Shown here: one piece after another, positions 53,647 through 64,000 of the stretch | Layout of the letters: each line of letters begins with the position of its first letter | How positions within the stretch are numbered: the stretch's first letter is position 1 | NCBI GenBank assembly: GCA_033296685.1 | Contig: MU854402.1 | Location: 1 to 64,000, forward strand | Direction: 5' to 3' | Length of the DNA stretch: 64,000 nucleotides | DNA from: Parachaetomium inaequale | Lineage: Eukaryota > Ascomycota > Sordariomycetes > Sordariales > Chaetomiaceae | Made by a program: the position numbers and the translations under genes | The notes under the pieces: model-generated | What the model was told of the DNA's origin: nothing | The model's input: the letters and a program-made list of their open reading frames with translations, nothing else | Databases searched by the model: none

Positions 53647-55460
53647 TTAGCCCCAGACGCTAGCCTGGACACCAAGACCAGGCTTGCTGCCCCACCCGTT
53701 CGGGCGAGCGCCCCAGCCAGAGAGGCCGATGTTGGAACCCTCGGCCGCGGCGGCCGCCGACGGTTTCGGGGGAGCAGCGCTACTGGAAGCACCGCCCTCG
53801 CCGTTGCCAGATGCGCTGTAGCCCTGGCTAAGGGGCGACGGTAGCGGGGTGGTGGACCGCTTGCTCAGGGCGGGGTTCGTCGGGGCGCCGGAAACCGAGG
53901 GGCGCGTGCCGATGGGCGCGACCGAGCCCTGGGAGGGCTTGCTGCCCGGCGCACCCTGACGGGGCGGAGATCCTCCCGGCGACGAGACGCTGGTGCGGCT
54001 CGACTGCTGAACCGCCGGTGCGTCGTACATGCCCTTGCTACCGGGGTTCGACTGGGGGCTAGAGTTGCTGGTGGCGCGGGCCTGCTCGTTGGGCCCGGCC
54101 GACTGCGATCCCTGGTTGCCTTCGGCCGAGGCTTGGGCGCCGGCGTCGGGGTGGACGGGGGGCGCGCGTCCGTATTCATAGGCCAGCGGGGAGTGCCCGC
54201 GCAGGCCAGCCGGTCCAGCCTGAGGACCAGGGAGGCCAGTCCGGGGAGCACCGGCCTCGTCAGCATAGACGGCGGCGCCCTCGGGGTACGGGCCCTCTCC
54301 GTACAGGGCGCTGCGCTGCTGGGCGATGAGCTTTCGACGATCCTCATCGGACAAGCTGCCGGGGCTCATGGCACGGTCCGACTTGTTGCTGCCGTACGAC
54401 ATGTCGGCGAGAACAGCTAAGAAGAGAAGTCAAAGTTAGCCTAGATCCTTGACCTTCTTGTCTCGTAACCCAGCCAGCAGAGAAATCCCCCAGGGGTGTC
54501 CATCTTTACAGGGTTCAGAGAGCACAGGACCATTAGGCGTCGAACCGCACTTGTGGTGCAACATAGTTGGGATAGAAGGGCTTGAGCTCCGGGAGCGCCG
54601 GAAGCTGCTCTATGATTTTGTTTTCTCTGGTAGGAAAGACTGATGCTATACAGTAGAGGGCGGCCTACTTCGGTTGTATTGCTGCTCCTGATGGTAGTTC
54701 CGCAGCTCTCGCTCCCGCTGCGCGGCCATTCTCCTCTTGGCCTGCATCATCTGTTCCGCCTCGTTCGAGCCGCGCGAGGACTGGTGCCGCTGGGAGGCGT
54801 AGAAGTTCTGCAGGTTCGAGCCCGGGTGCGAGCCGCGCGCATCGCCGAAGTCGGCGGCCATGGAGTGGGGGCGGGAACCGGGGCCGGCGGGCGGGCGTCC
54901 TTCTAGCGTGCAAAGGGTCAAAGGTCAGTGGGTCGGGCTCGTCGGCGGCGGCCCGGCCAGTCCCGAGCATACTTACCGCGAGCCGGGTACGTTCTGGCGG
55001 GGCCGGGATGGGGTAAGGACTCACGACGGCCCCCGGCGCCTCCAAACATCTTTCCGCTCTTGACGAGGTTGTCGATGGCGCGGTCGACCTCTGAGGATCA
55101 AAACTGTTAGCGTTGCCTGTTCTCGCTTGTTTTCCAATATCATCCTTGGCCCGTCGCGTTTCCGCATCTCCAATCCTGGCGTGTCGAGGCGGGAGCGAGT
55201 GTCGACCAAGGCGGCAGGGGCCGGGTACCGAGGACGCAAGGGACATTACATACCCTCGAGCTGATGAGTGAAGGCGGCGGACTCTTCGCGGGGGATGGTC
55301 GAGCTAGCACCTGTCGACGGAAGCCATGTTAGCCAGCGGAATCGCCGGACGCGTCGAGCGAGCAGGAGAACTAACCGGAGCGGGCGGGCGGCGGCGTTTG
55401 GTGGTCCCAGCCGGACTGGCCCGAGGGAGGCCATTGCGAAGGCTCGTAGTATGCCGACAT
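53647..55460 (-). CDS. Five-exon Ser/Pro/Gly-rich conserved fungal protein
   Basis: Exons 55460-55376, 55310-55254, 55090-54977, 54902-54669 and 54416-53647. All four introns (65, 163, 74 and 252 nt) are phase 1 and have good donors. The product is about 419 residues beginning MSAYYEPSQWPPSGQSGW. Exon 2-3 gives EESAAFTHQLEEVDRAIDNL then VKSGKMFGG, the most ordered-looking part and possibly a helix. Exon 4 has AEQMMQAKRRMAAQRERELR, a charged helix. Exon 5 starts TVLADMSYGSNKSDRAMSPG and includes SLSDEDRRKLIAQQRSALYG, then a long disordered Ser/Pro/Gly tail ending in WGARPNGWGSKPGLG. The pattern matches a conserved ascomycete protein I cannot name. No targeting signal was seen. The long introns and small exons explain why simple frame calls break it up. 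Confidence 0.8.
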
Positions 55461-58400
55461 GATGACGAGGGTCTGTTAAGGCGGGCAGACCGGACAGCCG
55501 CAGCGATTATCGGCAGCGCTCTGCACAATGGGAATCGGCGTGGAGAATTCCGGCTCGACAGCGGACTCTGATGCGGCCGACGAAGTTAGCATGCGTAAAA
55601 TGCAATGCACGCGGTGGGCGGTGCGCTGAGATGACGCGACAGCGACATGTGTCAGGCACAAATCGCTTGCTTGGTGGTGCGTGGTCCCAGGTCTCGGAGC
55701 TAGGTTTGGGAAAGGGGGCGGCGAGGGAGCGAGCTGAGGCGCGAAAATGAGGTTTGGCTCATCAGCACCCACCACTGCAGCGAGTGGCGCACCAGCAAGC
55801 AAGCAGGGAAAAAAAAAATTATTTGCTGAGGGAACTCCAGCTGCTCCCCAACGTGCGCGGTTTCGAAATCGCACTTACCGCAAGTCGACTCTGCCTGGCG
55901 CTGAAATGGTCCCGGTCTGATCCAAAACTGATTGACAAGAGGACCCCGAGCGAAGGGAAAAGGGGGAAAAGAGGAACTTGGGCACGCAGCTCAACGCGCG
56001 GGCGGTTTTTTTAGTTGCGAGCCAGGAGTGGAGGGTTGCTCCAGAAGGGAAGGACCGGGGAGATGGAGGTTCTTTAGGCCCGGCGCAAAGGACGGGGAGA
56101 CGTGGGTCGATCTGCCCGACGTGGAGGTCGCTCTTGCAAAAAAGGGTGCGATCCCCTTTTTGGCTCGTCGAAGGCCCACGGGAGCGGCAGCACAGGCATC
56201 GTAGCAGGGCACAAAGGGGGTTGCGCGCCGAGAAGACAGCAGGAAGAACATTCTCAACTTTGATTCTTGTCCATCAAGTTCGCAACTCTGCCATCTCGTT
56301 GTTTCTCAATCTGGTTTCCCAAGGCTCTTTCGCCGGGACAGTGTGTACACAGTACAAATCATGGTCATTCCGGGTTCCGTCTTTTCCAGGCCACTTTTCT
56401 TCAGCAGGGATGCCGGGATATTATTAAACAGCTAGCGCAAGGACCAACAAGGTTCCTGTTCTGGTCGGATTCAACAACGACACGGCTTCCCCAAGAATCA
56501 TCAACGTCGTCTGGAGACTGAGAGACTCGGACTCGACATTCGGTGACGAGGTCTCCCTATGTGCCGCGAGTTTACGGCAAAACGGTTGGCCAGAGCTCGG
56601 ATCGACCCGTTCCTTGGCCATGGCCTTCATGATGGAGATCTGCGACCCTCACCTCCCGGAATTGACCACAAGGGTGACGAGGCAGAGGTGACACACGAGA
56701 AGCCCATCCAGTCCACGAGCCTTCACCATCGGGAGGCCGAGGTTGCATGATCATCTGCCAGTGCGGTCGAGGAGCCCGAGACCTCGACCCAGACGGGCCG
56801 GTGCGGATGGGGTGAGTACCCTGGACAATCGCCGGGGGATCACATTGTTTAGCGCCCACATGCGGAAGGCGGCACTGGATAGGGGAAGCCGATTGCGGGA
56901 ACTCGAAGTTGATTGGAAAGCTCGGCCACTGGTGGGAGTGATGAGTTATCCTTCTTGCAGGCCAATTGCATCAATGCCGGGTCGAGAAGCCAAACTCGTA
57001 CCGCGCGCCTTTGGATCGTGGAGATGAGCAACCTCCATTTCTGGCGTTGAGACTCGTGATCGAGTTGATCAAGACCCGAGCTTGGATGGCCCCCACTGTT
57101 CGACGACGCGATTCCCGCTAACCAACGGCGGGTCTCGGGATGGACAGGGCGCCGAGAGAAAGGGGATGTTGCAAGGGTAGGGCATATTTGGCGTCCAAAT
57201 TGCCTCGATCATTTAACTACAGTACTTCTCGAGCCCAAATTTCAACCGATCGTTTCTGGAAGCACTTGTCGGATGCGAAAGCGTTCTGCCGGGGCCGCAA
57301 GGTCGCAGGCTGCAGATTCGAATGCTCTCGGCTGCGAAGCCGTCCCGTCCTCCGGCTTCTTGCACAGTGTGGGGTGGGACCTTGGAGCTCGGGCAAGATC
57401 GACCCGCAAGCCAGTTTCCCCGAGTTCGACCATGGAACAAAACTGAAGCATGGAAGCTCCCGACGAGCTGTCTCGTTGCAAACGACCGAACTCAGTGCGA
57501 CAACAGGCTGTTTCTGCCCGTCCAAGCCCTCCTGAATCGGGGCACGTGCGGTAGGATGGACGGAGATTGTTGCCGGACGCCCGTCCATTCAGCCTTGCGT
57601 CTTCTGTGTTCCTGCTGTTTCATCTGCGCTGCATCACCGCGATCGTGCTGCAGGAAGCCGAAGCAGATCACATCCCCTACCTGCGTTTATTGTGTACACG
57701 CCATTCCAGGTTTGGCTTTCACTTCTCAACTCCAATGTTGAGAATTTGGCCATGTCGTCAAACAACCAACCACTCCGACCCGGCACCAAACCCAATCTTC
57801 GAATACACCAACCGCGACTGCAGCTCGCGAAGCATGTCGTCAGAGCGGCGCTGAACCGGCGTGCCGTTTGAAACGGGACTGGAACAATTCGCGGGTTGAA
57901 GTTCGGCGCCTCGACCCGGAAACCTTTCCATGTGGGGCCGCTCGAACCACCCATCCCCTTCTTTGGGCCCTGGGTCGTTGGGGGCCAGGGGTTTCGTCTG
58001 AAGTTCGAAAACATCCTGGCATCCATGCAGCTATTCGTAGTTGTTCAGGTCTTCAGGAGAGATCGAGATGGGGCCGGGTAAAGTCGTTTCCTGTCCCCAC
58101 CCTCATGACCTCGATGTCAGTCAGTTCCAGTCCAGAACCCCGACGTGTGTCGGTTCATGCCGGCCCGTCCCCGCCTGGGTTATTTTCGCCGAGGCGCCGC
58201 ATGCGACGTTACAAAGTTCCCGAATTTCGACCCAACGTTCCGGCCCCTTTTCCAGGATTCATTGGGTATTTTCCCGCGAGTCCAGAGACGCTGTGTCCTT
58301 TGTTCGATGTCGAGCATTCTTTACAGAGTACACAGAAAAGCCTCACCACTACCAAGCGGCCATTCAAGGCCACAACTGCGGTTGTTCATCACGCCCCGCG

Positions 58401-60327
58401 CGGTCTGGCCGAGACCGTGTTGCGACATTTCCGGATAATAGCGCGGCAAGATATCGAAATTCGAAAAGCCATGACACGGCTCTCGGTCAGCAAATCTGGA
58501 GCCCTCGCCATCCCACCCTACCCTTAGAAGGGCCGAGTCCATTTTTGGCATCAACGGGGTCTTGCCTCACCAAGACAGACTCTGGGACACCACACTTCCC
58601 ATAACCTCAACCTCAAATGCCCACTCTTTTGCTCTGGGATTCTCCTGCGTGTGTGATGCAAGCCATCATTGCAGAAAAAGTGGCGTTTCCTGCAGCAGTT
58701 CTCACATGGCCCTTTTTCCCGCTCCAATCCCAGCGGCTCAGCTGGAGACAGAGTGGTCGAGTGGCTGTCCTACCCATCACGCTGCACCTCGGAAACCATA
58801 TCACAAGCCCCACTTTGATGCGAACTCTTCTTGGTCCCATCTCGCCTCCGACTTCATCCCGGCTTCTAGAAGTCCTGCCTGCGAGGTGCAGCAAATTAAT
58901 CGATGTTGATCTTGGGGCCATTTCGTCACAAATGAACTCGATGTCTAGATGTCGGGCGGGTCAACTTGATGTCACACATGCCACCCGAGGGCTTGGGACC
59001 GGCAAATACAACGACGTCCTCTAACCAAGTCTGGCACTCTGCGTCTGTCAGTCTCGGTCGCGCAGACACATGCTTGCTCCGCCGAGACACTAACCAGCAG
59101 AGTCTCAGATGCTAAACCACCATGTGACTGATGAGCAGACGTTGCCCGCCCGTGCTCGCCAACCCCAGTTAAACATCGGACTGGTCCCTGTAGATGCGAG
59201 GAGCTCTCTGCCAAGTTGCGGGCCGAACCGCTTTCTCCCCGGGCCAGTCTTCGCTTTGGCCAACAGCTAAGTTCTAACTTGGTTAGCACGGAAAAGGAGA
59301 CGCAGAGACAACCGCCCGACTTAATTCAAGAGACAAGATAGCTCAACAAGCCCTTACTTCGGGCTCTCGGGACTTGCCGATGAGTCCTCCTCCCGAGGAT
59401 TCGAAGAAGCGAAGAGCACGCTAAAAGGAGAGGCTCTGAGTGGACGGTTGCTCTTGCGTAATCCTTGCGAAAAGCGCGGGGGCCGGTGAGCGAGAGAGCC
59501 AAAGGCGGGTGACAGGCGCGAAGTGGCGTTGTGCAACGGACATGGGGTCCAAGGCCCCAAGTTAGCTTGATTTGGCTGTGGAACCCTTTTCGTGTCTTTC
59601 GTCTCAACGCCGGAGTTGGTGCCCGGATGGCTGATAATGCAAGTCACGTACATACTAGCTTGGATTTTCGTGAGTTTACCTAGCCATCGAGGTGCCAGTC
59701 GTTGGTTGCGCTGTCCAAGGCGGTCCGCCACGTGCAAGTCGCGTGGTAGGTGTCCGGCGGTCTCCGGGCGCCCCACCAAACCCCCGGCCCCACGGGCGCC
59801 CCCGTGCCCCGACTCGGATGCCAAGAATCTTCGGCCGTCACCTCAACTTGGCTCCATCCCCGCAGCGCTAACTTCACTATCGCAGACTTTTCTCAGCACG
59901 CATTGTCGCGCATCTGACCTCACGCACCGCGTCTCGCATAGTGGTTCCATCTGCCACCGCGCCAGAAATTGCACGCGGCTTCTTTTCTCTCCCACTTCTC
60001 CAACTGCCACCCCGCGCATCTGCCTGACAACCCCCGGAGCAGACGCCACAGTCACCGTCTTCGGTGAACAACCCTGTCTTTGACTCAACGCCCTCCTTAT
60101 GTGCCACTCGCGATCGGCGCTCCTCAACTTCACCACTTCCTCGGCGCACGACTGGATGTGCCGAGCCCGGCAGCAGTAGCTGATCAGCAGGCGACTTTTA
60201 GTCTTTGCGCTTGCTCGAGGGGACGTAAGAAAGACTTACATGCGGCATACCACTGTGCTTCTGTGTAAAGCACCAACATCGAACTCCATCCTGGATCTGC
60301 CTGTCATCAGCACCTGACCCAGGCTAT
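55461..60327. other. 4.9-kb divergent region with no recognised gene
   Basis: The longest gap in the window, between the starts of the five-exon gene and the carrier gene. Frames of up to 219 codons (57868-58527) exist, but overlapping frames on the other strand are equally long and none shows domains or fungal introns. It is not AT-rich, so repeat-induced mutation is not evident. Confidence 0.45.
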
Positions 60328-61689
60328 ATGTCCAGCGACACCGGACTCCTGCAGACCATCCACGACCGCATCTTCGCGGCACTTAAACTCACCCCATCCG
60401 CCCACGCCCACACCCACGGTTATCAGTCGCTCGACTCCAACGCCGACATGGCCGCCGAACCCCATTCCAGGGCCGACGAGCCCGCATTCATCAAGTCGGA
60501 CGTCGACGACGCCAACTACGGCACCACCGCCGACCCCGCCAAAGACACGCGCGCGTCGTCCTCGTCCTCGGACGCCGAAGCCGCCGCCGTGGCCGCGGGC
60601 CTCTCGCACCTCGAAGCCCGCGACACGCGCTGGTACTCGTACCTCCTGACGGCCGACTTCTGGGCCATCATCGCCATCGGCCAGATCCTCGCGCTCTGCA
60701 TCACGGCCACCAACACCTTCACCAGCTTCCTGGCCAGCGTCAACACCAACATCCCGGCCTTCCAGACCCTCTTCAACTACGCCCTGCTGACCCTCATCTG
60801 GCTGCCGCTCGCCCTGTACCACCACGGCCCGCGCAAGATGCTCTCGATAGCCCTGCGCGACGGCTGGAAGTACTTCATCCTGTCCTTCCTCGACGTCGAG
60901 GGCAACTACTTCACCGTGCTCGCCTACGGCTCCACCAACATCCTGTCCGCCCAGCTCATCAACTTCTGGTCCATCGTCTGCGTCGTCGTGCTGTCCTTCT
61001 TTCTGCTCAAGGTGCGCTACCGCCTGCTGCAGATCGCCGGCATCCTCATCTGCTGCGGCGGCATGGGCATCCTGCTCGCGAGCGACCACATCACGGGCTC
61101 CAACGGCGGGCCGGGCCAGGACATGCTCAAGGGCGACCTGTTTGCGCTGCTGGGCGCCACGCTGTACGGCATCAGCAACGTGTTTGAGGAGTGGTTCGTC
61201 AGCAAGCGGCCCGTGTACGAGGTGCTGACCTTTTTGGGGATCTTCGGCGTGTGCATCAACGGCGTACAGGCCGCCATCTTTGATCGGAACTCGTTCGCCG
61301 GCGCCACGTGGGACGGCCAGGTCGCGGGGTGGCTGGTCGGCTACACGCTGTGCCTGTGCCTGTTCTACTCGCTGGCGCCGCTGGTGCTGCGCATGGGGAG
61401 TGCTGCCGTGTTTGACGTCAACCTGCTGACGGCCAACTTTTGGGGCGTCATCATCGGCACGCGCGTGTTTGGCTACGTCGTGCACTGGATGTACCCCATC
61501 GCGTTTGTCTTGATTATCTGTGGGCTGGTCGTCTACTTTTTGGCGGGCAGCATCCTGGGCGACTCCAAGAAGCCGTGGCTGGGGGATAACCAGAAGGATG
61601 GCGTTGCGGGGATCGGGACGGCCAAGCTGAAGGCGCTGAACGAGGCGAGGAAGAAGGGGCTGGCCGGGGGCGCCGAGGGGGAGGCGTAG
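60328..61689 (+). CDS. SLC35F1/F2-like solute carrier (DUF914 family)
   Basis: A single exon of 453 residues. The N-terminal 100 residues are polar. About ten membrane helices follow, for example FWAIIAIGQILALCITATN, LFNYALLTLIWLPLALY, LINFWSIVCVVVLSFFLL and IAGILICCGGMGILLAS. The signature FLDVEGNYFTVLAYGSTNIL with SAQLINFW between helices 3 and 5, and ATLYGISNVFEEWFVSK later, mark the SLC35F subgroup of the drug/metabolite transporter fold. The C-terminus is basic and cytosolic. The substrate is unknown; related proteins sit in Golgi, ER or vacuolar membranes. Antisense frames over this gene are by-products of its GC-rich third positions. Confidence 0.92.
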   Translation: MSSDTGLLQTIHDRIFAALKLTPSAHAHTHGYQSLDSNADMAAEPHSRADEPAFIKSDVDDANYGTTADPAKDTRASSSSSDAEAAAVAAGLSHLEARDTRWYSYLLTADFWAIIAIGQILALCITATNTFTSFLASVNTNIPAFQTLFNYALLTLIWLPLALYHHGPRKMLSIALRDGWKYFILSFLDVEGNYFTVLAYGSTNILSAQLINFWSIVCVVVLSFFLLKVRYRLLQIAGILICCGGMGILLASDHITGSNGGPGQDMLKGDLFALLGATLYGISNVFEEWFVSKRPVYEVLTFLGIFGVCINGVQAAIFDRNSFAGATWDGQVAGWLVGYTLCLCLFYSLAPLVLRMGSAAVFDVNLLTANFWGVIIGTRVFGYVVHWMYPIAFVLIICGLVVYFLAGSILGDSKKPWLGDNQKDGVAGIGTAKLKALNEARKKGLAGGAEGEA

Positions 61690-61851
61690 ATGTGGGGGTT
61701 GGAGGGAGAGTGTGGAGGGGAGGGGTGTTATGCGGAGGCATTTTGGATTTGCGAGGGCACATGTCGCCATCTGGGAGTATGTGTTCTAGGAAGATATTGA
61801 TCTGTTGGATATCTTGGACATCATCTCTAGCAGTCCAATGCGATGTTAAAG

Positions 61852-61869
61852 GGAGAGGGTTAGGGTTCT
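61852..61869 (+). promoter_or_regulatory. Telomere-like element upstream of the glutamylcyclotransferase-like gene
   Basis: Identical over 18 bases (ggagagggttagggttct) to 8646-8663. It lies 227 bp upstream of ATG 62096, a plausible promoter position. Confidence 0.4.
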
Positions 61870-62095
61870 CGCCGAATCCATTCCTCCGCCGTTTCACGCT
61901 CATTGAACCCCGCGTGAAACCGACCTCGCCGCATGTCACTAAGCCAGGAACCAACAGCGCTGATATAAACTCACCGGCACCCTCCACTTCTCACCTTCAA
62001 ACTCTTTAACCAAACATCCAACATATCCAACACCCAAACCACCCACAATCAACTACAACATCCAACCCACCAACCACCGGAACTTGATCACCAAA

Positions 62096-62848
62096 ATGAC
62101 CCCCTCCACAAACCCACCCCCACCCCCCACCCGCTACTTCGCCTTCGGCAGCAACCTCTGGCAGCACCAAATGTCGCTCCGCTGCCCCTCGTCCCCCTTC
62201 ACCGGCCTGGCCCGCCTGCCCGGCTACAAGTGGTTCATCAACGCCCGCGGCTTCGCCAACATCGCCCCGGCCACCACCTCCAAAGAAGCAGAAAAAAAAG
62301 AAGAAGAAGAAGTCTGGGGTTTGGTGTATGACCTCTCCCCCACCGACGAAGCGCAGCTCGACCGCAACGAGGGCGTGCCCTACGCCTACGAGAAGCGGCT
62401 CGTGCCGGTGGAGTTTTGGCCTACCACTACCACCACAGACGGGGAGAAGGAGGTACAAAAAGTCGAAATGCTCATCTACATCGACTTCAAGCGGCACACG
62501 GGCGGGCACCAGCCGCGCAGGGAGTACATCCACCGCATGAACATGGGGATCCGCGACGCGCTGCGCGAGGGCGTGCCGCGGGGGTATGTGGAGCGGGTTT
62601 TGAGGGGGTATATCCCCGCCGCTGACGACGAAGAGGGGGAGATCGGGGCCGAGGAGAAGGGGGTTGCGCTGCGGCAGGCGGCGGCGTTTGAGATGGATGG
62701 GCGGGGGATGGGGATGGGGGGTTCGGTTTCTGGGACGCCGGCGGCGGTTGGGTCGGGGGTTGTTTCTACGGCAGAAGAAGAGGAGGAGGAGGTGCCGGAG
62801 AGGGCGAGCGAGGTTTGTTATTTGAAGGAGGGGGATTATGGGGTGTGA
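62096..62848 (+). CDS. Gamma-glutamylcyclotransferase-like protein
   Basis: A single exon of about 250 residues from MTPSTNPPPPPTRYF. YFAFGSNLW is the YGSN-type substrate loop of the GGCT/AIG2 fold. The catalytic glutamate is probable in LDRNEGVPYAYEKRLV, matching the DEQEGV region of human GGCT. VWGLVYDLSPTDEAQLD precedes it, and MLIYIDF with PRREYIHRMNMGIRDALREG completes the fold. Members convert gamma-glutamyl amino acids (or related amines) to 5-oxoproline and the free amino acid in glutathione turnover. The substrate is not determined. A Glu/Gly/Met-rich tail ends in ERASEVCYLKEGDYGV. It has no targeting signal. Confidence 0.87.
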   Translation: MTPSTNPPPPPTRYFAFGSNLWQHQMSLRCPSSPFTGLARLPGYKWFINARGFANIAPATTSKEAEKKEEEEVWGLVYDLSPTDEAQLDRNEGVPYAYEKRLVPVEFWPTTTTTDGEKEVQKVEMLIYIDFKRHTGGHQPRREYIHRMNMGIRDALREGVPRGYVERVLRGYIPAADDEEGEIGAEEKGVALRQAAAFEMDGRGMGMGGSVSGTPAAVGSGVVSTAEEEEEEVPERASEVCYLKEGDYGV

Positions 62849-63254
62849 GGAACTTCAAGTTGAAGTGGGGGAGAAATCTGGGAGGGACGGTTTTGAGTCG
62901 CAGGTTGTGTGTTAGGGGGAGGGGTGGATATGATTGATTTGAGACGGCGAAGCAACTTAGATGGTTATGATTGTTTCCGAGATGAGTGATTTTGGAGTTG
63001 TTCAGGCAGTGAGCATGGCCCATGAGAGATTGGTTGTCAACGACTCCAGTCCAGATAATTATCGCGGCCAAGTTCGGGCGCCTTTGATTACCTGGGAAGA
63101 ATGAACCATGACCAGGCTTTCAGGCAGCCACTCACTTCCTTGCCCCTCAATATGCTGTAGTTCTCTCTGGCCGAGGCAAAAGAACAAAGAGAAAAGAGAA
63201 AAGAGAAACAGCAAAAAGTTAAGACAAACTAGACATCTTTCACGAGTATCGCCT
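62849..63254. other. Spacer before the tRNA gene
   Basis: 3' region of the cyclotransferase-like gene, with an AGAAA-rich stretch near 63178-63212. No gene was seen. Confidence 0.45.
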
Positions 63255-63334
63255 TGCCCACTATCAGAATCGAACTAATGACCTTGTCATAACGTCTTTA
63301 CGAGTGACACGCTCTACCACTGAGCCAAGCGGGC
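63255..63334 (-). tRNA. tRNA-Thr (CGT) with short intron
   Basis: The acceptor stem GCCCGCT pairs with AGTGGGC (one G-U) and the discriminator is A. The anticodon stem TGTCA/TGACA encloses CTCGTA and an 8-nt intron before position 38. The T arm contains the GTTCGATTC core. Confidence 0.88.
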
Positions 63335-63682
63335 TGGATGAGAATATACTCCCCCTGAACCTAACACATGGACCTGGTCAAGGGTGGGAAAGGTCCAATT
63401 CTTTGTGGTGGTCGAGATATTCAACGGAACCAGAGGCCAGTGAGGTCGCGCCCTGTCACAATCCTTGGAGCGGAAGGCGGGAAAGGATAAGCTTGGTGAT
63501 CATTCATATACAACGAGTCTGGCCAGTGAATCGTCCGGCGGACTACCCGTACTGCCGTACAGCACTGCCCTTTACCCAACCCAACGCGCCGACCATGCAG
63601 TGGCTAAAAGAAACAAAGCAATGTTATGGACAGTCATGATGCGGCATGTGCCCCCCCTCAGCCCTCATGTCATACACGTCGC
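63335..63682. other. Spacer between tRNA-Thr and the AA9 gene
   Basis: Promoter side of the tRNA gene and 3' flank of the minus-strand monooxygenase gene. Nothing else was recognised. Confidence 0.4.
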
Positions 63683-64000
63683 TTAAAACTGGAAGCCAGA
63701 CCAGACGTCACCTCCCGGGGGAGTGTAGCTGGTGAGGCCACCCTGGTAGATGTCGACCTGTTCATCGTCAGCGCAAAGTCCCACCCCACAAGCTGATAAT
63801 CAAACTCACCGTGATACCGGGGTCGGTCTGGGGGGCATAAGTCGGGATGCTGAAGAGCTTGTCGGACGGGGGCGCCGCGGTGCCACTGCCGGACACGACG
63901 ATCTGGGCGCACTCGGCGTAGAACTGGGGCGTGTTGGCTTGGTGCAGAGCCAGCAGCTCGTGGCGGATGAGGTAGTTGCCGGGGGCGAGGTTCGTGGGGA
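63683..64000 (-). CDS. AA9 lytic polysaccharide monooxygenase, C-terminal part (cut by window end)
   Basis: Two exons are visible: from beyond 64000 to 63810, and 63757-63683, with a 52-nt phase-0 intron (gtgagt...aacag). The partial product reads LAPGNYLIRHELLALHQANT, TPQFYAECAQIVVSGSG and, after splicing, PGITVDIYQGGLTSYTPPGG and VWSGFQF before TAA. The HELLALHQ histidine, the Gln-x-Tyr in PQFYAEC and the PGxxxxIY ending are hallmarks of AA9 (formerly GH61) copper enzymes that oxidise cellulose or hemicellulose. The protein ends without a cellulose-binding domain. The catalytic N-terminal histidine and signal peptide lie beyond the window. Confidence 0.92.

Noticed and set aside
57868..58604. 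Two overlapping plus-strand frames of 187 and 219 codons
   Set aside because: Both frames of the same DNA are equally open, neither has a domain or introns, and composition is random for GC-rich sequence.
60307..61770. 487-codon open frame antisense to the SLC35F-like gene
   Set aside because: It mirrors the GC-rich third positions of the real gene and has a random Val/Asp/Gly/Gln-rich composition with no domain.
4849..62848. Possible biosynthetic gene cluster
   Set aside because: No polyketide synthase, non-ribosomal synthetase, terpene cyclase or pathway regulator is present; the MFS carrier and GST stand apart among housekeeping genes.

Overview
This is nuclear DNA of a filamentous ascomycete, most likely a Sordariomycete and plausibly Sordariales/Chaetomiaceae. 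The evidence is GC-rich coding sequence, introns of about 50-100 nt with GTRNGT donors, CTAAC/CTGAY-type branch sites and CAG/TAG acceptors, three intron-bearing tRNA genes, long 5' regions, and gene types typical of these fungi (HST2 sirtuin, mitochondrial CysA-type acyltransferase, LysM-in-CVNH lectin, AA9 polysaccharide monooxygenase). The species is inferred, not read.

Layout. 0-4.3 kb is an accessory, decaying block: the 3' end of a pogo-like DNA transposon with 17-bp tandem repeats, a frameshifted protein kinase, and a conserved fungal protein broken by one frameshift and one in-frame TGA. 4.8-15 kb is a run of minus-strand genes: a RanBP2-type zinc-finger protein, HST2, a REX-type RNA exonuclease, an omega-like glutathione transferase and a Ser/Thr-rich single-pass membrane protein. 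17-23 kb holds a secreted (GA)n-rich protein, tRNA-Tyr and tRNA-Pro, two related small proteins that look like a tandem duplication, and a 71-residue two-exon protein. 23.5-29 kb has two convergent Nudix hydrolases (NUDX14-like and YSA1-like) and an MFS transporter. 30.8-44 kb holds a large disordered protein with a three-fold repeat, the CysA homologue, a conserved membrane-anchored fungal protein and a Cid1-like nucleotidyltransferase. 44-49.6 kb is gene-poor, with one relic and one short protein-like ORF. 49.6-55.5 kb has the CVNH-LysM protein, a hypothetical and a five-exon disordered protein. After a 4.9-kb gap come an SLC35F-like carrier, a gamma-glutamylcyclotransferase-like protein, tRNA-Thr and the 3' end of an AA9 monooxygenase cut by the window edge.

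There is no biosynthetic cluster or operon-like system. Loose functional links are NAD/ADP-ribose metabolism (HST2, two Nudix hydrolases), thiol metabolism (CysA homologue, GST, glutamylcyclotransferase) and RNA processing (REX-type exonuclease, Cid1-like enzyme). The most unusual items are the small-protein pair at 20.5-22.3 kb, the 71-residue neighbour, an identical 18-bp telomere-like element in two promoters, and single-base lesions in several genes, including the otherwise intact YSA1, which may be assembly errors or true pseudogenisation.
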